Program-made: the position numbers and the translations under genes
Part shown: in pieces, positions 1 to 10,298 of the stretch
How positions within the stretch are numbered: position 1 is the stretch's first letter
Layout: each line of letters begins with the position of its first letter
Assembly: GCF_018449525.1 (NCBI RefSeq)
Contig: NZ_JAAVUS010000014.1
Span: 62,001-126,000 of the forward strand
DNA length: 64,000 nt
Reading direction: 5' to 3'
Source of the DNA: Bradyrhizobium sp. dw_78
GTDB lineage: Bacteria > Pseudomonadota > Alphaproteobacteria > Rhizobiales > Xanthobacteraceae
Notes under the pieces: generated by a model
Databases searched by the model: none
The model's input: only the letters and a program-made list of their open reading frames with translations
What the model was told of the DNA's origin: nothing

Positions 1-410
1 ATGTGAACCATGCCTTCGGGATCGTCGAGCGTTTCGTTGTAAACCACCAGGCGCGAATGCGCCGCGCTTTCGAACAGGCTCATCAATTCGCCAATCGGAA
101 TGTCGCGCTTGACCGCGACGATGTCGGCGCGATGGATCATCACGTCGGCGATGCGGCGTTCATGCAGGCCGAGGATATTGCGCAGCATGGTGCGCTCGAC
201 CGCCGAAAAGCCGACGTCGTCCGGCGTGCTGGCGTCGAGCACGACCTGCAGGTCGTCGCGGACCGATCCCGGCTTCCAGCCGAACAGCGTCTTGATCGCG
301 CGCACCAGCCAGTTGTCGGCGGTGGGACGCATGACCTCGCCGCCCTGCACCACGGCCGGCAGGTTGCGCGTCTGGCGCGGATTGTCGTGAGTCGGTTCGG
401 AATCCGCCAT
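1..410 (-). CDS. CBS-domain hemolysin/CorC-type protein, N-terminal part (runs off the window)
   Basis: The complement from 410 down to the window edge is an open frame starting at ATG 410 (MADSEPTHDN) without stop, so about 136 residues are visible. The stretch MLRNILGLHE followed by RIADVMIHRADIVAV near residues 75-100 is the entry to the paired CBS domains of the soluble HlyC/CorC family, and VVYNETLDDPEGMVHI continues the first CBS motif. Family members lacking the membrane domain lie next to ybeY and phoH in many proteobacteria and have been linked to magnesium/cobalt efflux or membrane integrity; the substrate is unproven. It starts 16 bp after the ybeY stop, so it is probably co-transcribed with phoH and ybeY. 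The C-terminal transporter-associated domain would lie outside the window. Confidence 0.85.
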   Translation of the reverse strand, partial: MADSEPTHDNPRQTRNLPAVVQGGEVMRPTADNWLVRAIKTLFGWKPGSVRDDLQVVLDASTPDDVGFSAVERTMLRNILGLHERRIADVMIHRADIVAVKRDIPIGELMSLFESAAHSRLVVYNETLDDPEGMVH

Positions 411-426
411 CTCAGTCCATCCGTTC

Positions 427-939
427 CTAGTCCGCATAGGGATTTCGATCCGTATACGGGTCTGGAATGCCGAGCTGCGCAAGAATCTGCGTCTCGAGGG
501 CTTCCATGATCTCGGCGTCGGCGTCGGTTTCGTGATCGTAGCCGATCAAATGCAAAAAGCCGTGTACCGCCAGATGGCTCAGATGATGATCGAACGGCTT
601 TTGCTCGTCATCGGCTTCCTTTCGCATCGTCTCATAGGCGATCGCGATGTCGCCGAGCATGCGCGGCGCATCGTCCGGGCCGCCTGGGCCATCCGGTTGC
701 AGCGCAGGAAATGACAGCACGTTGGTCGGCTTATCGATGCCGCGCCAGTTGCTGTTGAGCGTGCGAATGCCGGCATCGTCGGTCAGCATGATCGCAAGCT
801 CGGTCTCGCCGACATCGGCGCCGGCCATTTCCGCGGCGATTTCGATGGCATGGCGGATCACCGCTTCGGCGTCGGCTTCGTTTTGCCAGCACGCGGCGGC
901 GACGAGAACCTCGGTGATAGGAAGAATCGAAGGCGCCAT
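427..939 (-). CDS. ybeY: Endoribonuclease YbeY (rRNA maturation factor)
   Basis: A 170-residue protein with the zinc-binding YbeY signature HGFLHLIGYDH, in which His126, His130 and His136 are the metal ligands. The earlier TNVLSFPA and MLGDIAIA motifs (about residues 72-98) are also diagnostic. YbeY is a single-strand-specific RNase needed for 16S rRNA 3'-end processing and ribosome quality control in the cytoplasm. It lies between phoH and the CBS-domain gene, a conserved order in bacteria. Length is normal for alphaproteobacteria, and nothing looks damaged. Confidence 0.95.
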   Translation of the reverse strand: MAPSILPITEVLVAAACWQNEADAEAVIRHAIEIAAEMAGADVGETELAIMLTDDAGIRTLNSNWRGIDKPTNVLSFPALQPDGPGGPDDAPRMLGDIAIAYETMRKEADDEQKPFDHHLSHLAVHGFLHLIGYDHETDADAEIMEALETQILAQLGIPDPYTDRNPYAD

Positions 940-1002
940 CTCAGCAGAATTTCTGTGGTGGCCGGGAGCGCGTGAAGCGCGCTGCCGGCGAAAGATCCTG
1001 GG

Positions 1003-2058
1003 TCAAGCTTTGCCGGTTGCCGTTCGCTGCGGCAATCCCTCATAGGCGGCGACGATCCGCGCCACCAATTCGTGGCGGATCACGTCCTCGGCGGTGAATT
1101 TCACCTGCGCGATGCCCTCGACGCCATCGAGCAGCTTGACGGCTTCGGCGAGGCCGGAAGTCTGGCCGTTCGGCAGATCGACCTGGCTCGGATCGCCGGT
1201 GATGATCATGCGGCTGTTTTCGCCAAGCCGCGTCAGGAACATCTTCATCTGCATGGACGTCGTGTTCTGCGCTTCGTCCAGGATGATGGCGGCGTTGGTC
1301 AGGGTGCGGCCACGCATGAAGGCAAGCGGCGCGATCTCGATCTCGCCGGCTTGCAGCGCACGCTCGACGACCCGCGCATCCATCAGGTCGTACAGCGCAT
1401 CGTAGATCGGCCTCAAATAGGGATCGACCTTCTCGCGCAAATCGCCGGGCAGGAAGCCGAGCCGCTCGCCGGCCTCTACCGCGGGCCGCGACAGGATGAT
1501 GCGGTCGACTTCCTTGCGTTCGAACAATTGCGCGGCCTGCGCCACCGCAAGCCAGGTTTTGCCGGTGCCGGCGGGGCCGATGCCGAACACCAGCTCATGC
1601 CGCTTGAGCGCGCGGATATAGGCGTCCTGCGCCGCGGTACGCGCCCGCACCGGACGCTTGCGCAAATTGATCGTCTCGAACGAAGGCTTGGCGGACTTGG
1701 CGTCGAATTCGAACAGCGAGCCTTGCGCCAGCACGGCGCGGATCGCGCCTTCAACGTCGCCCTGCGCCAGATCATGGCCTTGTGTCGCCTGCGCGTACAG
1801 GGTCTCCAGCACGCGCCGCGCGGCATCGCAGCCGTCGCGGGTGCCCGCGATGGTGACGTGGTTGCCGCGCGAATCGACCACGACGTTAAGCCGGCGTTCG
1901 ATCAGAGCTAAATTCTGTCCGTAGGGGCCGACCAGCGCCGACGCGGCCCTGTTGTCGTCGAAGTCGATGACGACCTGTGTATCGGGCGGGATCGGCATGT
2001 CGCGGTCGAGTTTGCGGCTGGGAGCGAGCGAAGACGAATCCGATGCGCTTTTTGGCAA
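1003..2058 (-). CDS. phoH: PhoH-like P-loop ATPase
   Basis: A 351-residue PhoH/PhoL family protein. Walker A GPAGTGKT is at residues 161-168 and Walker B AIILDEAQ near 256-263, followed by the family motif MFLTRLGENSRMIITGDPSQ. The N-terminal part (about 25-90) resembles a KH-like RNA-binding segment. PhoH proteins are cytoplasmic ATPases thought to act in RNA metabolism together with YbeY. The gene is 63 bp upstream of ybeY on the same strand and begins right after the miaB stop (4-bp gap), giving a miaB-phoH-ybeY-CBS operon. A second in-frame Met at residue 21 is an alternative start. Confidence 0.93.
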   Translation of the reverse strand: MPKSASDSSSLAPSRKLDRDMPIPPDTQVVIDFDDNRAASALVGPYGQNLALIERRLNVVVDSRGNHVTIAGTRDGCDAARRVLETLYAQATQGHDLAQGDVEGAIRAVLAQGSLFEFDAKSAKPSFETINLRKRPVRARTAAQDAYIRALKRHELVFGIGPAGTGKTWLAVAQAAQLFERKEVDRIILSRPAVEAGERLGFLPGDLREKVDPYLRPIYDALYDLMDARVVERALQAGEIEIAPLAFMRGRTLTNAAIILDEAQNTTSMQMKMFLTRLGENSRMIITGDPSQVDLPNGQTSGLAEAVKLLDGVEGIAQVKFTAEDVIRHELVARIVAAYEGLPQRTATGKA

Positions 2059-2062
2059 GGGT

Positions 2063-3487
2063 TCAGGCTCCCATCGTCATCTGAGAAGAATCGGGGATCC
2101 GGGCGGGGATATGGGAAAGCGCCGGCCGGGCATCGGAAACGGGCGCAAGCCTGCCGAGCAGGCTGTAGCGTTCCAGGCTGTCAATCGTCACCGGCAATAT
2201 CCGTCCGATGATATCGGGCGAAGCCATCACATGCGCCGGTTGCAGATAAGCGGTGCGGCCGACGATCTGGCCGGGGTTGCGGGCGGGCCGTTCGAACAGC
2301 ACGTCAACCGTGCAGCCAATCGCAGCCTGATTGAAGGCCGATTGCTGGCTGTCGATCAATTCCTGGAGCCGCACCAATCGCTCGTCCATCTCGGCTGCTG
2401 ACACCGTCTCCTGCATGTCCGCCGCCGGTGTTCCCGGCCGCGGCGAATATTTGAACGAATAAGCTGCAGCGTATCCGATTTGTGTGACGAGAGCGAGGGT
2501 CGCGGCAAAATCCTGCCCGGTTTCGCCGGGGAAACCCACGATAAAATCCGATGAAAATGCAATATCTTGCCTCGCCGTGCGAAATCGGTCGACGACGCGA
2601 AGGTATTCATCTGCGGTATGCTTGCGGTTCATCGCCGAAAGGATCCGGTCCGAGCCGGATTGCACCGGAAGATGCACGAACGGCATCAGCGCCGGAAGGT
2701 CGCGATGCGCTTCTATCAGCGCGTCATTGACGTCGCGGGGATGGCTGGTCGAGTAGCGCAGCCGCAGGACGCCCGGCAGTCCGGCGAGATGATGCAGCAG
2801 GTCGCCCAGCGACCAGATCCGTCCATCCGGTCCCTCGCCATGATAGGCGTTGACGTTCTGCCCGATCAGGGTGATTTCGCACACGCCATTATCCGTGAGC
2901 CGGCGGACGTCATCGGCGATCCTGCTCACCGGGCGCGACACTTCGGCGCCGCGGGTATAGGGCACGACGCAGAAGGTGCAGAACTTGTCGCAGCCTTCCT
3001 GGACCGTCACGAAGGACGAAATGCCGCGGGCGCGGATCGTCTCGGGTCTCGGCGGCGCCAGGAATCCGAACTTGTCCTCGACCGGGAATTCCGTCTCCAG
3101 CGCCCGGCCGTCGCGTTTCGCGCGCGCCAGCAGTTGCGGCAGATGGTGATAGCTTTGCGGACCGACCACGACGTCGACCGCGGGCGCGCGGCGGATGATT
3201 TCGTCGCCTTCGGCCTGCGCAACGCATCCGGCCACCGCGATGCTCATGTGGCGGCCGTTGCGCGCGGCTTCTTCCTTGGCGACGCGCAGCCGTCCAAGCT
3301 CCGAATAGACTTTCTCGGAAGCTTTTTCGCGGATGTGGCAGGTGTTGAGGATCACCAGATCCGCGTCGTCGGCGCTTGCGGTCTCGACAAAGCCTTCCGG
3401 CGCCAGCGTGTCCACCATGCGCTGCGCATCGTAGACGTTCATCTGGCAACCATATGACTTGATGTGCAGCTTGCGCGGCGGCTTCAT
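2063..3487 (-). CDS. miaB: tRNA-2-methylthio-N6-dimethylallyladenosine synthase MiaB
   Basis: Radical-SAM methylthiotransferase that adds a 2-methylthio group to i6A37 of tRNA. The N-terminal UPF0004 domain supplies Cys14, Cys50 and Cys88 for one iron-sulfur cluster, and the radical SAM motif CDKFCTFC supplies Cys166, Cys170 and Cys173. A C-terminal TRAM-like segment follows (ideal register [19 protein letters not shown]). I start the gene at ATG 3487 ([17 protein letters not shown]), because the known family begins right there. An upstream Met at 3529 would add 14 residues of unrelated sequence. It is the first gene of the leftward miaB-phoH-ybeY group; about 80 bp separate it from the HAD gene. 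Confidence 0.95.
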   Translation of the reverse strand: MKPPRKLHIKSYGCQMNVYDAQRMVDTLAPEGFVETASADDADLVILNTCHIREKASEKVYSELGRLRVAKEEAARNGRHMSIAVAGCVAQAEGDEIIRRAPAVDVVVGPQSYHHLPQLLARAKRDGRALETEFPVEDKFGFLAPPRPETIRARGISSFVTVQEGCDKFCTFCVVPYTRGAEVSRPVSRIADDVRRLTDNGVCEITLIGQNVNAYHGEGPDGRIWSLGDLLHHLAGLPGVLRLRYSTSHPRDVNDALIEAHRDLPALMPFVHLPVQSGSDRILSAMNRKHTADEYLRVVDRFRTARQDIAFSSDFIVGFPGETGQDFAATLALVTQIGYAAAYSFKYSPRPGTPAADMQETVSAAEMDERLVRLQELIDSQQSAFNQAAIGCTVDVLFERPARNPGQIVGRTAYLQPAHVMASPDIIGRILPVTIDSLERYSLLGRLAPVSDARPALSHIPARIPDSSQMTMGA

Positions 3488-3570
3488 GGAACCTGGCAGT
3501 TGGGCGGACCTGTCGCCAATACGGCGCAAGGGACGGTTACAAGGGGCGGTCAGTAGGGGGCAGTTATAGG

Positions 3571-4428
3571 CTAAAGGACTGAAAATCCAGCGTCCGGCCC
3601 CTTATTCCGCGGCGATATGCCGGCATCGGGCCCGGAATCCCGGGATTCGGGGCCCGGCGCTTGCGCTCCGCCCCGGAGTGACGGCGGATCGATCCACTCC
3701 ATCAGGGCGGGTAATTGTCGCATGTCGCTGAATGTGGCGCTGGCTCCGGCCGCACGCAGCGTTTCGGCATAGCCTGGCTGGCAATGGCTGCCGCCGTGAA
3801 AGCCCAGCACGGCCATTCCGGCGGCGATAGCGCCGGTAATGCCGGGAATGCTGTCCTCGACGACAAGGCATCGTCCGGGCGGCACCTTCATCCGTGCCGC
3901 GGCAAACAGAAACAGATCCGGCGCGGGCTTGCCGTTGGCCACCTGGGAGGCCGAAAAAATGTTCGGCGCGAACCGGTCGTAAAGTCCGGCGCGGCCGAGG
4001 CTGACGCGCATCCGCTGGTGCGAGCCGCTCGATGCCACGCAGACCGGCTGCGCGATGGCGTCGAGCGCCTGTTCGATATGGGGCACCGCCTGGAGTTCGG
4101 CTTCGAACGACCGCAACAGTTCATCCTGCAACTGCACATGGTAATCGTCAGGCAGGCTGCGGCCGAGTTCGGCTTCGATCTCGAGATTCGCCTGGCGCGT
4201 CGAGCGGCCGAGAAAACGTTGAAAGACCTGCCCGGCATCGATCGGATAGCCGTGGCGGCTCAGCACTTCCGCATGGGCGCGGCACGAAATGACTTCGCTG
4301 TCGACCAGCACGCCGTCGCAATCGAAGATGACGAGATCGAAGTTCCGGTTTCTGTCTTGACGCGTTTTCTTCACCAAGCCGATTTCCACTTCGCCTGAAA
4401 ACGCGGACGTCTCAGGACTTCTCGTCAT
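3571..4428 (-). CDS. HAD-superfamily phosphatase (phosphoglycolate phosphatase-like)
   Basis: A 285-residue HAD hydrolase. Motif [12 protein letters not shown] has nucleophile Asp36 and acid Asp38, a Ser/Thr motif II lies in CVASSGSHQ, and a late acidic motif in VVEDSIPGI. These fit subfamily IA enzymes such as beta-phosphoglucomutase or phosphoglycolate phosphatase; the substrate cannot be read. Both ends are odd. Residues about 8-25 are encoded by a copy of a dispersed chromosomal repeat (4357-4404), and the last about 30 residues fall in GC-rich palindromic sequence, so the protein core has probably been extended by repeats at both sides. GTG or TTG codons inside the repeat are alternative starts. 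The ATG at 4428 overlaps the end of fur by 17 bp. Confidence 0.85.
   Translation of the reverse strand: MTRSPETSAFSGEVEIGLVKKTRQDRNRNFDLVIFDCDGVLVDSEVISCRAHAEVLSRHGYPIDAGQVFQRFLGRSTRQANLEIEAELGRSLPDDYHVQLQDELLRSFEAELQAVPHIEQALDAIAQPVCVASSGSHQRMRVSLGRAGLYDRFAPNIFSASQVANGKPAPDLFLFAAARMKVPPGRCLVVEDSIPGITGAIAAGMAVLGFHGGSHCQPGYAETLRAAGASATFSDMRQLPALMEWIDPPSLRGGAQAPGPESRDSGPDAGISPRNKGPDAGFSVL
4357..4404. repeat. Dispersed chromosomal repeat, copy A (inside HAD gene start)
   Basis: The core TTGACGCGTTTTCTTCAC, then ATTTCCACTTCGC and GAAAACGC, matches three other copies in this window at 11305-11408 (opposite orientation), 43671-43760 and 50688-50782. This copy lies within the 5' coding part of the HAD gene and next to the end of fur. 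Confidence 0.75.
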
Positions 4429-4861
4429 CCAGCGGGACGCAATACAGCTCCAGCCGGTGATCGACCAGCTTGTAGCCGAGCTTGCGGGCGATTTCGGCCT
4501 GTAGCTTCTCGATTTCCTCGGAGGTGAACTCGATCACCTTGCCGTCGCGCAGATTGATCAGATGGTCGTGGTGGCTGTCGGGCATCTGCTCATAGCGGGC
4601 GCGGCCCTCGCGAAAATCATGCCGCTCGATGATGCCGGCGTCTTCGAACAGTTTCACGGTGCGGTACACCGTCGAGATCGAGATCTTGTCGTCGACCGTG
4701 ACGCAACGGCGATACAATTCCTCGACATCGGGATGATCCTCGGCTTCCGCCAGCACGCGGGCGATGACCCGGCGCTGCTCGGTCATGCGCATGCCGGTGG
4801 CGGCGCAGCGCGCCTCGATGCCGGAGGCTTGGGGCACAGACGAGGATTTCAATGCGGTCAT
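4412..4861 (-). CDS. fur: Fur-family transcriptional regulator (Fur/Mur)
   Basis: A 149-residue metalloregulator starting at ATG 4861 (MTALKSSSVP); an upstream Met at 4897 is possible. The winged helix with ISISTVYRTVKLFEDAGII is the DNA-recognition part. The dimerisation domain begins with SHHDHLINL, where His97, His98 and His100 are metal ligands. The two cysteines that follow this motif in the E. coli Fur (CxxC) are absent. This is typical of alphaproteobacterial Fur, which in Rhizobiales often answers to manganese (Mur) rather than iron; which metal applies here is not shown. It is followed with overlap by the HAD phosphatase gene and preceded by rimI-tsaB on the same strand. Confidence 0.92.
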   Translation of the reverse strand: MTALKSSSVPQASGIEARCAATGMRMTEQRRVIARVLAEAEDHPDVEELYRRCVTVDDKISISTVYRTVKLFEDAGIIERHDFREGRARYEQMPDSHHDHLINLRDGKVIEFTSEEIEKLQAEIARKLGYKLVDHRLELYCVPLDDEKS

Positions 4862-4900
4862 GCAATAGGGCCTTGAGAAGGGGCTGTGGCGCGACACAGT

Positions 4901-5386
4901 TTACGACAAGTCGCGGCGCATCAGAAGCGCATTCAATTGTTCCCCGCCGGGCTGCTGATAATATCGCTCGCGGCGCCCGACAATGGTAAATCCGGTCCGT
5001 TCGTAGAGTTTTCGCGCCGGGCCATTATTTTCCTCGACCTCGAGGAATATGGCGCGAATGCCGCGGCCCGCCAGATGCCCGAGATGGGTCAGCAAGAGAT
5101 CGCGGGAGAGGCCGCGGCCGCGATGGCCGGCGTCGATTGCGATCGACAATATCTCGGCCTCGTCCGCCGCCATGCGGGAGGCGGCAAAGCCAATGATCTT
5201 TTGACCGAGCTTGAGGCGATGAATCAGCGTATTGCGCTCGGTGAGCATGGTCTCGAATTCGCGCTCCCCCCATCCGCGGTGAAACGATGCGCCGTGCAGC
5301 TGCGCCAGCCGCGCCGCGTCACGCAGGCTTGCGGGCTCGACCGCGGCTGGGCGGCCGCGCCACAATCCGGAAAGCCATGCCATCAT
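4901..5386 (-). CDS. rimI: Ribosomal-protein-alanine N-acetyltransferase RimI (GNAT)
   Basis: A 161-residue GNAT acetyltransferase. The acetyl-CoA motif HRGRGLSRDLL and the following FLEVEENNGPARKLYERTGF are the RimI signature. RimI acetylates the N-terminal alanine of ribosomal protein S18. The start is ATG 5386, which overlaps the TGA of tsaB in an ATGATGA-like junction, so translation is coupled. The tsaB-rimI pairing is widespread and supports both calls. The open frame extends upstream to 5662, but that part is arginine-rich read-through of tsaB. Confidence 0.9.
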   Translation of the reverse strand: MMAWLSGLWRGRPAAVEPASLRDAARLAQLHGASFHRGWGEREFETMLTERNTLIHRLKLGQKIIGFAASRMAADEAEILSIAIDAGHRGRGLSRDLLLTHLGHLAGRGIRAIFLEVEENNGPARKLYERTGFTIVGRRERYYQQPGGEQLNALLMRRDLS

Positions 5387-6081
5387 GACGCGGCCGGCTG
5401 GGACGCATTGTGCAGCGGATCGCTGGACGGCTTGGCGTCCGGCGCGCGCAGATAAAAGGGACGGGCCGGCGCGGTGTCCGGAGCGACCGCCGCGCCAAGC
5501 CACGCGATCCAGGTGATATCGGGGGCGGTCTGCGGATCGACCTCGCAGGGCGGCGGCGCATCCGCCGGCCAGCGCCCGGCAAGAATCGCGGCGGCATTGC
5601 CGACCAGATGCGGCGAACCGAATTGCGCCGCGCCGAGCGCTTCCTCGACCGATGCCACGCATGGCCGGATCAAGAGGCTGCCGTCGCCGGCCACCGCCTG
5701 GAAATACACGTGATCATGCCGCGCATCGATCGCGGAGACGACGGGCTGCTCGAGGCCGAGCCCCACGATCGGCGCGGCAAACGCCGCCAGCGTCGTCACG
5801 CCGACCACGGGCTTGCCGGCGGCGAGCGCCAAGCCGCGTGCGGCGGAGAGGCCGACGCGCAATCCGGTGAAGCTGCCGGGGCCGTTCGTAACGGCGATAC
5901 GATCGAGTGCTGTAAATGCGACGCCTGCCTGGTCCCTCACGCGCGCGATCAGTGGCATCAGGGCTTCGGCATGGCCGCGCTTCATCGCCTGGGATTCCTG
6001 CGCCAGCACTTCCCCGCTGCCGGTATCAAGCACACAGGCGGCGCAGGCATCCAGAGCAGTGTCGATTGCGAGAATCAGCAT
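5383..6081 (-). CDS. tsaB: tRNA threonylcarbamoyladenosine biosynthesis protein TsaB
   Basis: A 232-residue ASKHA-fold protein (YeaZ). The N-terminal LILAIDTALDACAACVLD and the segment NGPGSFTGLRVGLSAARGLA (about residues 66-86) are the family hallmarks. TsaB is the inactive paralogue that partners TsaD and TsaE in making t6A37 of ANN-decoding tRNAs. It sits directly before rimI with overlapping stop and start, as in many proteobacteria. Length is normal. Confidence 0.93.
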   Translation of the reverse strand: MLILAIDTALDACAACVLDTGSGEVLAQESQAMKRGHAEALMPLIARVRDQAGVAFTALDRIAVTNGPGSFTGLRVGLSAARGLALAAGKPVVGVTTLAAFAAPIVGLGLEQPVVSAIDARHDHVYFQAVAGDGSLLIRPCVASVEEALGAAQFGSPHLVGNAAAILAGRWPADAPPPCEVDPQTAPDITWIAWLGAAVAPDTAPARPFYLRAPDAKPSSDPLHNASQPAAS

Positions 6082-6086
6082 GAGGG

Positions 6087-6192
6087 AAGGGCGAATGGCG
6101 CGTAGCGAATGGCGAGTGGAAGATCGGCAGTGACGGCGTCTCTCGTCAGGCCGCTAATCGCTATTCGCCATTCGCCACGCACCGTTCGCCTC
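6087..6192. repeat. Palindromic intergenic repeat between tsaB and the NifU-like gene
   Basis: The segment holds several short inverted matches: GCGAATGGC units at the left answered by GCTATTCGCCATTCGCC at the right. It lies between two leftward genes and has no coding sense. It looks like one of the short palindromic repeats scattered in this genome type, and could act on mRNA 3' ends. Confidence 0.5.
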
Positions 6193-6196
6193 CCAA

Positions 6197-6766
6197 TCAC
6201 ATCGGCCGGACTTCGACCACGTCGGGGACGAAATGCTTCAGGAGGTTCTGGATGCCGTGTTGCAGCGTCGCCGTCGATGACGGGCAGCCGGCGCAGGAAC
6301 CCTTCATATTGAGGTAGACGATGCCGTCCTTGAAGCCGCGGAAGGTGATGTCGCCGCCGTCGTTGGCGACCGCCGGCCGCACCCTGGTTTCGATCAGATC
6401 CTTGATCGTCGCGACCGTCTCGGCGTCGTCATCGCTGAAGAATTCGTCACCTTCATCCATCGCCTCGTCGCTGGCGGCGCTCCCATCGGCCAACAGCGGC
6501 GCGCCGGACATGTAATGTTCCATGATGGCGCCGAGGATGGCTGGCTTGAGGTGCTGCCAGTCGCTGTCGTCCTTGGTCACGGTGACGAAGTCGGAGCCGA
6601 AAAACACCCCGGTGACGCCGGGCACGCCGAACAGCTTTTCGGCGAGCGGCGAACGATTGGCGGTTTCGCGGCTGGCGAACTCCATGGTGCCGTTATCCAG
6701 CACGATACGGCCCGGGATGAATTTCAGGGTGGCGGGATTGGGGGTGGCTTCGGTCTGAATGAACAT
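6197..6766 (-). CDS. NifU-like iron-sulfur cluster carrier (Nfu)
   Basis: A 189-residue protein starting at ATG 6766 (MFIQTEATPNPATLKFIPG), which is exactly where Nfu proteins begin; the upstream Met at 6793 adds an arginine-rich tail only. The N-terminal half is the Nfu_N domain. The C-terminal half (about residues 115-185) is the NifU domain with GSCAGCPSSTATL, whose two cysteines hold a [4Fe-4S] cluster for transfer to apo-enzymes. It acts in the cytoplasm as a late-stage Fe-S carrier. The neighbouring UspA gene is on the same strand with a 145-bp gap. Confidence 0.92.
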   Translation of the reverse strand: MFIQTEATPNPATLKFIPGRIVLDNGTMEFASRETANRSPLAEKLFGVPGVTGVFFGSDFVTVTKDDSDWQHLKPAILGAIMEHYMSGAPLLADGSAASDEAMDEGDEFFSDDDAETVATIKDLIETRVRPAVANDGGDITFRGFKDGIVYLNMKGSCAGCPSSTATLQHGIQNLLKHFVPDVVEVRPM

Positions 6767-6911
6767 TGGTTTTCTCCGGCGTCGCCGGTTCAAGGCCGGC
6801 GCGTGGTTCCTCCCTAGCAGATGGCGACGGCAAACGCACGATCAAGAGCGGAAATCGGCGGTTTGGCAGGTCTATCCGGGGCTTACAGCCCGAATCCTTG
6901 CGGCCAGGAGT

Positions 6912-7406
6912 CTAAGACAGGGCATCGATGTCCGTATCGCTCAAATCCCCGGCCACGATCGTGACCGGAATCGGGAACGAGCCGATCACGCCGGTGATCA
7001 TGGTGATCAGCGGGCCGGGTCCCTCCGGCCCGGGATTGGCCGCCAGCACCAGCAGCGCAAGATCGGCATCCTTGTCGATGGCGTCGAGGATCTGTGCGAC
7101 CGGATCGCCCTCGCGAATGATGCGTTCCGGCGTGATCGCGCCGATGCCGTTGACGCGGCCGGCGGCACGGTCGAGCGCGGCGTCGGCGTCTTCACGCGCC
7201 TCGGCGCGCATAATGTCGGCGACCCCGAGCCATTGCTGATTTTGCTCTTCGGTCTCGATGATGCGCAGCATCACCACGCCACCGCCGGACCGGATCGCCC
7301 AGCGGCTGGCATAATAAACCGCGCGATCCCATTCGGTGGTGTCGTCAACGATGACGAGGCATTTGGGCTTGTGACCCGTCTCGTAGCTTCGTCGCTGGGC
7401 GGCCAT
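6912..7406 (-). CDS. Universal stress protein (UspA family)
   Basis: A 164-residue single USP domain. PKCLVIVDDTTEWDRAVYYA at the N-terminus is the first strand and loop with the nucleotide-site Asp, and LLVLAANPGPEGPG is a degenerate form of the GxxGxxxxxxxGS ATP-binding loop. Binding of ATP is therefore uncertain. USPs are cytoplasmic stress-response proteins; the ligand is unknown. The gene is between trpS and the NifU-like gene on the same strand. Confidence 0.88.
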   Translation of the reverse strand: MAAQRRSYETGHKPKCLVIVDDTTEWDRAVYYASRWAIRSGGGVVMLRIIETEEQNQQWLGVADIMRAEAREDADAALDRAAGRVNGIGAITPERIIREGDPVAQILDAIDKDADLALLVLAANPGPEGPGPLITMITGVIGSFPIPVTIVAGDLSDTDIDALS

Positions 7407-7515
7407 GCATGTCCCGACGCTGCGTTACGTCGCGCATGCTGCCACGGCGCGGCCGCTTCCGACAAGCGGCGTTGGCGCTGTGCAGAGCGGCAACGATCGG
7501 CAGCCGCGTCCGAGG

Positions 7516-8568
<1,053 letters not shown>

Positions 8569-8614
8569 TGTCAAGAATTCCCGCTGTTCTGCGCCGTCGT
8601 TTGCCATGCACGCC

Positions 8615-10174
8615 TCAAGCGCGCAAGTCGCCCGGCGGCGTCCTTCGGACCGCGCCGATCGCCTCGCGCCAGCCGGTGACGCCGAATATGCTTAGCAAAA
8701 GACCATAAACCACGATCCCGGCCGTGATCAGGATCAAAAGAGCCAGCGCTTCGGCGAAGCCGTGCAGTTCGGCCTTTTGCCCCAGCACCCAGCCCGCCGT
8801 CCCCCACAACAAGCCGCCCATTCCCAGCGCCGCCAACGCGATACGCGGCAGCCGCCGGCGCGCTGTGGCATCGATGGAAAATCCGAACGTCGCCGCGCCG
8901 CGCCGCGTCAGCAGGAGCGCATTGCTCCACGCTCCAAGCGCGATGCCGGCGGCGATACCGGAGGCGCCAAATAAGCGGCCGAACAGCAGGGCAGCTGCCA
9001 TCGCGACGACAATCGCCTTGAGTGTCGCCCATAGCGGCGTGGCCGTGTCATGGCGGGCGAAAAATGCCGGCGACAGCGACTTGACCAGCACGTGAGCGGG
9101 CAGGCCGAGCGCAAGCCACATCAGCGCCCGCGCGGTGCCTTCGCTATCGGTGGGGGTGAACAGGCCGTGCTCGAACAGCATCCGCACGATCGGCGCGCTC
9201 AGCGCGATCAATCCCAATGTCGCCGGCATTGTCAGGCCGATGGCGAGTTCCAGGCTGCGCGATTCGGCTGATACCATCGCCGCCTTGTCGTCGCCGCGCA
9301 GCGCCCGCGTCAGTTCCGGCACCAGCACGGTGCCTATGGCGACGCCGACCATGCCGAGCGGCAGTTCGATCAGGCGATTGGCGAAATAGAGCCACGACAC
9401 CGCCGATGGCGACGCCGAAGCGACGATCGCGCCGGTGATGATCAATAGTTGCGGTCCCGCGCTGGCGATCATGCCGGGCAAGGCCTTGCCGAGAAACCCG
9501 CGCATTTCCGCGTCGAATGCGACACGGAGCGGCGTCGCGGTGCTGTCATTGCGGCGCAGGGCCAAAATCAGCAGTTGCAGCAATCCGGCGAGGCCGACCG
9601 TCGCCGCGATCACCAGCGCCGCATATGCGCCATCCTGGCGCCAGCCGAGCAGCGCGATCATCACGATGATCAAGGCGATATTGAACAGCAGCGGCGAGAA
9701 TGCGGTCAGCGTAAAGCGGCCCTGCGCGTTCAACAGCGCCATCATCACCGTCACCGGTCCGGCAAAGGCCAGATAAGGCAGCATGAGGCGGGCGTCGTTG
9801 ACCGCGAATTGCAGCGTTTCGTGCCCGGCAAAACCGGGCGCGAGTACGGTGATGACGAATGGCATCAACAGCCCGATGAACAACGCCGCCGCGATCAGCG
9901 CCGCGCTGACGGTGCCGAGCACACGCCCGGCAAAAGCGGCAGCCGCGGCGGGGCCCCCGGTCTCGCGCACATGCAGCCAGGCCGGCACCAGGGCCGCATT
10001 CAGGGCGCCTTCGCTGAGCAGGCGCCTGACGACATTGACCAGTTGAAACGCCGCCAGAAACGCATCCGCGACGGGACCGGCGCCCAGCAGCGCCGCCATC
10101 ATCGCATCACGCACGAATCCGAGCAGACGCGAGGCCAGCGTTCCCGTGGATACCGTCAGGAAAGAGCGGATCAT
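8615..10174 (-). CDS. murJ: Lipid II flippase MurJ
   Basis: A 519-residue MATE-like membrane protein of the MurJ/MviN family with about 14 hydrophobic segments. The N-terminus [23 protein letters not shown] is the canonical MurJ opening, with [22 protein letters not shown] following. It moves lipid II across the inner membrane for peptidoglycan assembly. The gene is upstream of trpS on the same strand; the divergent PfkB gene begins 125 bp away, so that interval should hold both promoters. Confidence 0.95.
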   Translation of the reverse strand: MIRSFLTVSTGTLASRLLGFVRDAMMAALLGAGPVADAFLAAFQLVNVVRRLLSEGALNAALVPAWLHVRETGGPAAAAAFAGRVLGTVSAALIAAALFIGLLMPFVITVLAPGFAGHETLQFAVNDARLMLPYLAFAGPVTVMMALLNAQGRFTLTAFSPLLFNIALIIVMIALLGWRQDGAYAALVIAATVGLAGLLQLLILALRRNDSTATPLRVAFDAEMRGFLGKALPGMIASAGPQLLIITGAIVASASPSAVSWLYFANRLIELPLGMVGVAIGTVLVPELTRALRGDDKAAMVSAESRSLELAIGLTMPATLGLIALSAPIVRMLFEHGLFTPTDSEGTARALMWLALGLPAHVLVKSLSPAFFARHDTATPLWATLKAIVVAMAAALLFGRLFGASGIAAGIALGAWSNALLLTRRGAATFGFSIDATARRRLPRIALAALGMGGLLWGTAGWVLGQKAELHGFAEALALLILITAGIVVYGLLLSIFGVTGWREAIGAVRRTPPGDLRA

Positions 10175-10298
10175 AAGGCGGTCATATTCGCATCGCTTGC
10201 TGGCGCAGGGCCTGTCGTGATAGGCCGCTGACGCCTTTTCGATCCGGGTTGGATCGGATTTTCCACTCTATCGCAATTGCCCTGACAGGGATTGGTGA